From DATNBT01 sp964579765 (lineage in GTDB: Bacteria > Acidobacteriota > Vicinamibacteria > Vicinamibacterales > CAVVIG01), in contig CAZOIK010000261.1 in NCBI GenBank assembly GCA_964579765.1, positions 1 to 11,608 of the forward strand: 11,608 bases of DNA, given 5' to 3'. The notes beneath the pieces were generated by a model. It did no database searches and was not told the origin of the DNA. It worked only from the letters and a program-made list of their open reading frames with translations. Below, one piece after another: positions 7,163 to 11,608 of the stretch. Each line of letters begins with the position of its first letter. Position 1 is the stretch's first letter. The position numbers were made by a program, and so were the translations under genes.

Positions 7163-7180
7163 TGCGGCGTACACGCCGCA
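7163..7180. promoter_or_regulatory. candidate enhancer site 2 (TGCGGCGTACACGCCGCA), nested in a larger dyad
   Basis: Arms of 8 bp (TGCGGCGT and ACGCCGCA) surround a 2-nt centre. An outer pair, GCGCCCGG at 7152-7159 and CCGGGCGC at 7182-7189, extends the symmetry. The centre is about 164 nt upstream of the predicted sigma-54 start, inside the usual enhancer range. A lone half-site TGCGGCGT also occurs at 7116-7123. Confidence 0.52.
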
Positions 7181-7199
7181 GCCGGGCGCAGACGCGCGA

Positions 7200-7219
7200 A
7201 GACCGCGCGGTGGCGGTCT
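7200..7219. promoter_or_regulatory. third inverted repeat (AGACCGC-N6-GCGGTCT)
   Basis: Perfect 7-bp arms flank a 6-nt spacer. The geometry is the same as the two TGCGGC dyads but the half-site differs. The centre is about 202 nt upstream of the predicted eCIS transcript start. It may be another operator or, in this GC-rich sequence, a chance palindrome. Confidence 0.35.
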
Positions 7220-7226
7220 GAACGTG

Positions 7227-7249
7227 AAGCGACCCTGAAAGGGCCGCCC
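7227..7249 (-). terminator. hairpin just after the activator gene, possible terminator or dispersed repeat
   Basis: In minus-strand RNA GCGGCCCU-UUC-AGGGUCGC forms an 8-bp stem with one G-U pair, and further G-U pairs extend it. It begins about 15 nt after the stop of the sigma-54 activator gene. Only a poor U-run (UUCACGUUC) follows, so intrinsic termination is doubtful. An 8-bp palindrome, CTACGTAG, abuts it (7249-7256). Confidence 0.35.
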
Positions 7250-7264
7250 TACGTAGACAGGGTG

Positions 7265-8605
7265 TTACTCGGATGAGGCGCGCGGCAGACGAAAGGCGGC
7301 GCCGTTCAGATTGTGTTTGCGGAGAAGGCGCTGGAAGGTGCGGCGTTCCTTGTGCGCGATGCGCGCGGCCAGCGTCACGTTGCCCTCGCAGCGCGCGAGC
7401 ACGTCGTGCAGGTAGCGGCGCTCGAAGTTGTGAATCGCGCGCTCTTTCGCGCTCGTCATGCCAGGCATGTCGGCCGACGCGCGCGTAACAGACGGGACGT
7501 CGAGATCGGCGGCCGTGATCACGCCGTTGCGGGCGAGCAGCACCGCGCGCTCGAACACCGCCTGCATTTCGCGGACGTTGCCCGGCCAATCGTACCGCTC
7601 GACCGCGTCGAACACGTCGTCTGCCACCGTAGGCGCCTCGCGCTTGTACCGTTGGGCGTACATGCGGACGAACGTGCGCGCCAGGAGCGGCAGGTCGCCG
7701 GCGCGGTCGCGCAGCGGTGGAATGTGGAGCCGCAGGACGTTCAGTCGATGGAACAGATCCTCACGGAACAGCCGCTGCTGCACGCGTTGGCGGAGGTCCG
7801 CGTTCGTGGCGGCGACGACGCGGACGTCCGTGCTGATGCAGCGCGGCGATCCGACGGGACGATATTCGTGCTCCTGCAGCACTCGCAGCAGCTTCACCTG
7901 CGCAGAGGGACTGAGGCAGTCCACCTCGTCGAGGAAGACCGTCCCGTCTTCGGCGTGCGCGAGCAGGCCCTGACGCTCGTCGCGGGCGTCCGTGTAGGCG
8001 CCGCGCACGTGGCCGAACATCTCGTTCTCGAAGAGCGAGTCGGCAATCGCGCCGCAGTTGACCGGGACGAACGGCCGGCGCTTGCGCGCGCTCAGATAGT
8101 GGATGGCGCGCGCGAAAAGCTCCTTGCCGGTGCCGGTCTCGCCCTGCAGCAGACAGATAGCCCCGGAGTCGGCGATGAGGCGCACCTGCGCCGCGGCAGT
8201 ACACACGGCGCTCGAGGATCCGACGACGCCCGGCAGGACCTCGAAGGGCAGGGGCGATCCATGTCGCTCGGGCAGCAGACCCCTGAGCGTGGCGAGCAGG
8301 TCGTCCCCGATGCAGAAGCGTTCACGGCGATTGGCGGCATGGACGGCGACGAGTACGTGCGCGCGCGGGAACAGCCGCGCCGCGTCCGCTCGAACTGAGT
8401 CGGCCACCGCGCGGGCCGCCACGTGTGCGACGACGAAGTCCGGGGCGTCGTGTGCATCGTGGGGCCACGCCTGCAGCAGTCCCCCGCCGCCGCGGATCAC
8501 GCGCACGTGCGGGGCGAACAATCCGATCCAGCGCTGAAGCCCGTCGAAGTGCTGACAATCGTGCCCGACACACGCGTCGAGCACGAGGACGCGGTCGCCT
8601 TTCAT
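7265..8605 (-). CDS. sigma-54 enhancer-binding protein (AAA+, Fis-type HTH) with variant GAYTDA loop
   Basis: This 446-residue transcription activator would remodel sigma-54 RNA polymerase through ATP hydrolysis. Residues 1-112 form a beta-alpha receiver-like domain (VLVLD, VRVIRG, DFVVAHV, HVLVAV), but I see no Asp at the end of the third strand where phosphorylation would occur. The AAA+ domain has Walker A GETGTGKE (155-162), Walker B VFLDEVD (223-229), an arginine-finger region LFREDLFHRLNV (279-290) and sensor II GNVREM (342-347). The sigma-54-contacting loop reads GAYTDA (202-207) instead of GAFTGA. A Fis-type helix-turn-helix lies at about 405-432. ATG 8605 was chosen because GGAGGT sits 6 nt upstream; an in-frame extension to 8899 has no such site. 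Likely targets are the flanking sigma-54 promoters at 7018-7033 and 9136-9151. Confidence 0.93.
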   Translation of the reverse strand: MKGDRVLVLDACVGHDCQHFDGLQRWIGLFAPHVRVIRGGGGLLQAWPHDAHDAPDFVVAHVAARAVADSVRADAARLFPRAHVLVAVHAANRRERFCIGDDLLATLRGLLPERHGSPLPFEVLPGVVGSSSAVCTAAAQVRLIADSGAICLLQGETGTGKELFARAIHYLSARKRRPFVPVNCGAIADSLFENEMFGHVRGAYTDARDERQGLLAHAEDGTVFLDEVDCLSPSAQVKLLRVLQEHEYRPVGSPRCISTDVRVVAATNADLRQRVQQRLFREDLFHRLNVLRLHIPPLRDRAGDLPLLARTFVRMYAQRYKREAPTVADDVFDAVERYDWPGNVREMQAVFERAVLLARNGVITAADLDVPSVTRASADMPGMTSAKERAIHNFERRYLHDVLARCEGNVTLAARIAHKERRTFQRLLRKHNLNGAAFRLPRASSE

Positions 8606-8743
8606 ACACCGACCTCCGGCCGGCGTGAGAACTTCTGAAAGGTCCGATCGATCTGATCGATGAGGTACTTCGTGCAGGTCACGACGCGAGCCCTTAGGGG
8701 AGCGAATGTATCGCCCGTATTCTGCGACCGCCGCGCTCGTGGT

Positions 8744-8759
8744 CGCAAGCAAAAACCCT
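8744..8759 (-). promoter_or_regulatory. weak sigma-54-like element ahead of the activator gene
   Basis: The minus strand reads AGGGTTTTTGCTTGCG, with correct GG-N10-GC spacing and a TTGC block, but poor agreement in the rest of the -24 box. If used, the transcript would start near 8733 and leave a leader of about 127 nt before ATG 8605. The call is weak. Confidence 0.2.
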
Positions 8760-8862
8760 GTAATCGAGCACTCATCTGCAGCGAGAGTGTGAAGCTTCAG
8801 AGTCTGGCGTTCGACAGAACAACGCGCCAACGGCGCGTCGATCAGCTCAGTCGCTCGACGCA

Positions 8863-8888
8863 TGACGCTCGATTCCGTTCGAGCGTCA
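8863..8888. promoter_or_regulatory. perfect 10-bp inverted repeat, candidate operator or enhancer
   Basis: Arms TGACGCTCGA and TCGAGCGTCA flank a 6-nt spacer (TTCCGT). It lies about 260 nt upstream of the activator start and about 290 nt upstream of the predicted start from the plus-strand sigma-54 promoter. The 6-nt spacing equals that of the dyads in the other intergenic region, though the half-site differs. No U-run follows on either strand, which argues for a protein-binding site rather than a terminator. Confidence 0.5.
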
Positions 8889-9135
8889 AGGGTTCGCATC
8901 GGAGTTGGTCTGACAACTTCGTCAGTGATGCGACGAGCTCAGCCGCCAGTGTCCTGCAGTCAGTCGCCACCACCAAGCGGCTCTCGATGCGACGTGCCGT
9001 CAGTCGCGCCTCTTGGCCGGGTCATGCGGCTACGGGTTTTGCCATAGTCCGAACGCAGCCGGAAGAATAGTCGGGCTGCGACGACAGAAGCGCGCCTCAC
9101 GGCATCCTCCGCCCTCGTAATACCGCAATAAAACC

Positions 9136-9151
9136 CGGCATCGCCGTTGCT
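9136..9151 (+). promoter_or_regulatory. sigma-54-like (-24/-12) promoter of the polysaccharide operon
   Basis: The bases CGGCATCGCCGTTGCT match TGGCAC-N5-TTGCW at GGCA and TTGCT, with exact GG-N10-GC spacing and mismatches at the first and sixth positions. The predicted start is near 9162, leaving an 86-nt leader to ATG 9248. It fits control by the neighbouring activator. It is weaker than the eCIS promoter and could be chance. Confidence 0.5.
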
Positions 9152-9247
9152 CAGCCGTATGCGGTCGATCGGATCGTCGCGTCGCAGGGTTGCGCTTCGA
9201 ACTGGTGAAGCTGTAACTCACGGGGCGGAGCCATAGAGGAGGCATCC

Positions 9248-9754
9248 ATGAAGTCAGCTGTGACAGTCGTGCTCACGTGTGCGCTCGCGTCGTCTCCCAT
9301 CTTTGCCGCCGGCGCGGCGCAGCCTCCGGCCGCCGCGTCGCTGAGCGGCACGACGAAGGCCTCCGACGGCCACGCGATGGCGCGCACGACCGTGCGTCTA
9401 CGCGACGTCGCGACGGGACGCCTGTCGGGCACGACGAGTACCGACGCGGCCGGAACATTCAGCTTCACCGGTGTTGCGCCCGGCAAGTACGCCGTGGAGA
9501 TCGTGAACGCCGCCGGACAGCTTGTCGGCACGAGCGCGCAGATTGTCGTCACGGCCGGCGCGGCGGTGACTGGCGTCGTCGTGACGGCGTCGGCCGCGGC
9601 GGCGTCTACGCCTGCAGCAGCCGCGAAAGCCGGAGCGGCATCTGCCTCCGGGTCGTCCGCCGTCAGCACGGCCCTGGTGCTCGGCACCGTCGCCGCGGCC
9701 GCTGGCGTCGCAGGCATCGTCGTCGCGACGCGTCCTGCGAGCCCGGCCCAGTAG
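9248..9754 (+). CDS. secreted small protein with carboxypeptidase-regulatory-like domain and C-terminal membrane segment
   Basis: This 168-residue protein has a signal peptide (1 to about 24, hydrophobic core VTVVLTCALASSPIF, cleavage near AGA-AQ). A single carboxypeptidase-regulatory-like/CnaB-like beta-sandwich module follows (about 30-112): SLSGTTKASDGHAMARTTVR, then TDAAGTFSFTGVAPGKYAVE with the typical D-x-x-G-x-F-x-F-x-x-x-x-P-G-x-Y turn. After an Ala-rich linker (113-136) comes one hydrophobic helix (138-160) and a short TRPASPAQ tail. It probably stands in the periplasm or at the cell surface, held by that helix. AGGAGG lies 5 nt before the ATG. The gene is first in the operon and is followed after 7 nt by the barrel gene, so a role in polysaccharide secretion or cell-surface structure is inferred from context alone. 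Confidence 0.82.
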   Translation: MKSAVTVVLTCALASSPIFAAGAAQPPAAASLSGTTKASDGHAMARTTVRLRDVATGRLSGTTSTDAAGTFSFTGVAPGKYAVEIVNAAGQLVGTSAQIVVTAGAAVTGVVVTASAAAASTPAAAAKAGAASASGSSAVSTALVLGTVAAAAGVAGIVVATRPASPAQ

Positions 9755-9761
9755 CGGCAGC

Positions 9762-11003
9762 ATGCGTCTCAGGCTCGCTGCGCTCGTGACGGCGGCGTCG
9801 ATGGTTCCGGCGATGGCGCGGGCGCAGGGCGCCGCCGCGGACGGCATCGACGCGTCGCGCGCCGGCGCGCGGACGCACATCGGCCCGCTCTTCGTGACAC
9901 CGCAGCTGGCGCTGAAGCAATTCGGCATCGACAACAACGTGTTCAATCAGCCCGTGAACCCGCAGTCAGACTTCACCGTCAACGTGTCGCCGGGCGTCGA
10001 AGTCGCGCTGCCGGTCGCGCGCCGCGCGTTGCTGAAGACGACCGGATCGGCCGACTTGGTGTACTTCGCCCATTTCACGAGCGAACGATCGGTCGATCCA
10101 CGCGTCAACACGCGACTCGAGACCTACGTCCGCCGCGTCACGCTGTACGGCGAAGCGTCCGTCGAGAGCTCGCGCGAGCGGCCCAATTTCGAGATCGACG
10201 TCCGCTCGCGGCGGCTGATCACCGCGGCGCGGGCGGGTGGGCGGCTGCGCCTGTCGCCAAAGACCTCGGTTGACGTGTCCGGCTACCGCGAGACGACGGC
10301 GTACGACAACGGCGCATTCGCCGAAGGCGTCGATTTCCATACGACGTTGAATCACTCGTCGGATGGTGTCACGGTGGCCCCCCGCTTCGACGTGACGCCG
10401 TACACGACGCTTGCGGCCAGGATCGACGCCTTCCACGATCAGTTTCCGTTCGACGCCGCGCGCGGCAGCAGCAACACCCGCGTGATGCCGGGCATCGAGT
10501 TCAACCCGCGGGCCCTGATTTCAGGCGAGGCGTACTTCGGCTACCGGCGGCTGCTACCGGATCAGCCGGCGCTGATGCCGGCGTTCGAAGGCCTCGTCGC
10601 CAGGATGGGCCTTTCGTACCAGCCGCTCACGCTGACGAAGCTGAGTGTGACCTTCGATCGGGATCTGCAGTACTCGCTCGAAACGCTGCAACCGTACTTC
10701 GTTGACGACAGCATCGGCGCGTCGGTCCAGCGAGGGCTCGGCGGCGGTGTCGATGTGCTTCTGCACGCCGAGCGGCACCTCTACCAGTACCGGAATTATT
10801 CGCCGGCCGTGCCAGGCGCGGCGGCGCTTGCGCTGCGCGCCGATCACACTCTCGTCTATCAGGGCAGCATCGGCTACCGCGTGCGCCGCGGTGTCCGCCT
10901 CGGGTTCGGCCTCACCTCGGCCGATCGCGTGTCGCCACTGCCCGGCCGCTCGTACTCCGGCGTCAGAGTCGGCACCGACCTCACTTACGGATTCCAGCAA
11001 TGA
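9762..11003 (+). CDS. outer-membrane beta-barrel protein of a polysaccharide export operon
   Basis: This 413-residue protein has a signal peptide (MRLRLAALVTAASMVPAMARA, cleavage near residue 21). The rest alternates polar and hydrophobic residues with many aromatic strand ends (LVYFAHF, VTLYGEASVESS, GEAYFGYRR, KLSVTFDRDLQYS, SIGYRV, LGFGLTSADR). It ends GTDLTYGFQQ, as expected of a multi-stranded outer-membrane barrel. It resembles the outer-membrane beta-barrel proteins found beside Wza-type export genes in exopolysaccharide loci. Such barrels are thought to help glycan pass the outer membrane, but this one's exact role is inferred. No clear Shine-Dalgarno precedes the ATG, which lies 7 nt after the previous stop. 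The stop overlaps the next gene's start (ATGA), so translation is coupled to the export gene. Confidence 0.82.
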   Translation: MRLRLAALVTAASMVPAMARAQGAAADGIDASRAGARTHIGPLFVTPQLALKQFGIDNNVFNQPVNPQSDFTVNVSPGVEVALPVARRALLKTTGSADLVYFAHFTSERSVDPRVNTRLETYVRRVTLYGEASVESSRERPNFEIDVRSRRLITAARAGGRLRLSPKTSVDVSGYRETTAYDNGAFAEGVDFHTTLNHSSDGVTVAPRFDVTPYTTLAARIDAFHDQFPFDAARGSSNTRVMPGIEFNPRALISGEAYFGYRRLLPDQPALMPAFEGLVARMGLSYQPLTLTKLSVTFDRDLQYSLETLQPYFVDDSIGASVQRGLGGGVDVLLHAERHLYQYRNYSPAVPGAAALALRADHTLVYQGSIGYRVRRGVRLGFGLTSADRVSPLPGRSYSGVRVGTDLTYGFQQ

Positions 11004-11608
11004 CTACACGACATGTGACGGCGTTGGCGACAGTCGCCTGGCTGACCCTGGCCACCTTTGCGGCGGCGCAGCCGTCCGCGGCGCCTCGTGACTACGTGAT
11101 CGGCGTGCAGGACGTCCTGTCGATCAGCCTCTTCGATCAGCCGGAACTCGGCGGGAAGTTCACCGTGGAACTCTCCGGCACATTCACGTTCCCGCTGATC
11201 GGCCGCATTGCGGCCGGCGGGCTGACGATTGCGCAGTTCGAGCATGAGCTTCACGAGCGTCTGGTGGCGGGCAACTTCTTCAACGACCCGCAGATCAGCG
11301 TGTCGGTCGATCAATATCGCAGCCAGCGCGTGTTCGTCGTCGGCGAGGTGCGCATTCCCGGTACGTATCCGCTCACGCGCGACACGACGCTCATCGAGCT
11401 GCTCTCGAGAGCCGGCTCGACGACCGCCGACGCTGGCGACGACGTGGTCGTGGTGCCGGGACAGGGTCCGGACGCGAAAGGACCGACGCTGCCCGCGCCA
11501 GACGCATCGTCGGGCGCGGTGGTTCGCATCAATCTGGCCGCGCTCCAGAGCGGCACCGACGCCCGCAACATCGACCTGCACAACGGCGACACCGTCTTCG
11601 TGACGCGC
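11000..11608 (+). CDS. Wza-family polysaccharide biosynthesis/export protein, 3' end outside the window
   Basis: 203 residues are visible. A signal peptide (1 to about 23, ending FAAA) is followed by the Poly_export domain (about 30-105): DYVIGVQDVLSISLFDQPEL, the GTFTFPLIGRI block, LTIAQFEHELHERL and FFNDPQISVSVDQYRSQ. An SLBB-type segment begins at VFVVGEVRIPGTYPL (111-125), with LIELLSRAGS at 131-140 and LHNGDTVFVTR at the edge. This family forms the periplasmic/outer-membrane channel for capsule or exopolysaccharide. Escherichia coli Wza is a lipoprotein; no lipobox Cys is present here, so the mature protein would be cut by signal peptidase I and not lipid-anchored. The start overlaps the barrel gene stop (ATGA). 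A tyrosine-kinase/Wzc-like co-polymerase and glycosyltransferases would be expected downstream. Confidence 0.92.
   Translation, partial: MTTRHVTALATVAWLTLATFAAAQPSAAPRDYVIGVQDVLSISLFDQPELGGKFTVELSGTFTFPLIGRIAAGGLTIAQFEHELHERLVAGNFFNDPQISVSVDQYRSQRVFVVGEVRIPGTYPLTRDTTLIELLSRAGSTTADAGDDVVVVPGQGPDAKGPTLPAPDASSGAVVRINLAALQSGTDARNIDLHNGDTVFVTR

Larger units (their letters stand above)
8606..9247. other. long intergenic regulatory region between divergent activator gene and polysaccharide operon
   Basis: I find no convincing gene in this 642-bp stretch. The open frame at 8660-9070 on the plus strand lacks family resemblance and a ribosome binding site. Direct inspection shows an inverted repeat ATCGAT-N3-ATCGAT (8647-8661), ACGCGCC-N3-GGCGCGT (8822-8838), the strong dyad at 8863-8888, CTGAC-N6-GTCAG (8910-8925), three copies of TCAGTCGC (8847, 8960, 9000) and a sigma-54-like promoter at 9136-9151. 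It looks less GC-rich than the flanking genes. Confidence 0.7.

Noticed and set aside
8606..8899. 98-codon N-terminal extension of the sigma-54 activator
   Set aside because: The GGAGGT site 6 nt before ATG 8605 and the receiver-like start at MKGDRVLVLD favour the shorter protein. The extension looks non-coding.
9013..9042. Possible sigma-54 box around TTGGCCGGG and GGTTTTGCC
   Set aside because: The GG-to-GC spacing is 9 or 11, not 10.
8660..9070. 136-codon open frame on the plus strand in the long intergenic gap
   Set aside because: No ribosome binding site, no domain, weak codon bias, and it overlaps the dyads and repeats. Treated as non-coding.
9653..9754. Sorting signal (PEP-CTERM, GlyGly-CTERM or LPXTG) at the end of the small secreted protein
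   Set aside because: There is a hydrophobic helix, but no PEP, GG or LPXTG motif before it and no cluster of basic residues after it.
1..11608. CRISPR arrays, tRNA or rRNA genes, insertion sequences, attachment sites
   Set aside because: No regularly spaced repeats, cloverleaf-like sequence, transposase or integrase frames were seen on reading both strands by eye.

Overview
The window is GC-rich and comes from a bacterium with an outer membrane: it holds a secreted outer-membrane beta-barrel protein and a Wza-type polysaccharide export protein. Composition, gene content and neighbourhood style suggest an Acidobacteriota-like (possibly Vicinamibacteria) or other high-GC Gram-negative soil bacterium. 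That placement is inference only, as no marker gene is present.

Left two-thirds (1-6993, minus strand): one tightly packed operon for an extracellular contractile injection system (eCIS, a phage-tail-like particle related to PVC/Afp/tailocin-like machines). In transcription order it encodes a small winged-helix-like protein, a Pvc16-type terminator/cap protein (DUF4255), a two-module beta-sandwich protein, the main sheath, the main tube, a second sheath-like protein (Pvc4-type), a second tube-like protein (Pvc5-type) and the start of a Pvc7-type tube-initiator/LysM protein. The last gene runs off the left edge. Several junctions overlap (GTGGCTAA, ATGA, TGATG), so the genes are probably co-translated. 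Spike, baseplate, ATPase and toxin genes are expected further left.

Centre (6994-9247): a sigma-54 enhancer-binding protein gene (7265-8605, minus) lies between two intergenic regions. The 271-bp region downstream of it carries a near-consensus sigma-54 promoter (7018-7033, minus strand) about 14 nt ahead of the first eCIS gene. Behind the promoter is a cluster of inverted repeats, two of which share the half-site TGCGGC-N6-GCCGCA and could be enhancer sites. The 642-bp region on the other side has a good 10-bp-arm dyad, a repeated octamer and a second sigma-54-like promoter (9136-9151, plus strand).

Right end (9248-11608, plus strand): a polysaccharide-secretion operon with a secreted small carboxypeptidase-regulatory-like protein, an outer-membrane beta-barrel protein and a Wza-family export protein cut by the window edge.

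The most interesting hypothesis is that one sigma-54 activator, with a variant GAYTDA loop and no recognisable phospho-acceptor, co-controls a contractile injection machine and an exopolysaccharide export operon from the gap between them. A second notable point is an insertion in the Pvc4-type sheath protein that resembles the actuator domain of P-type ATPases.
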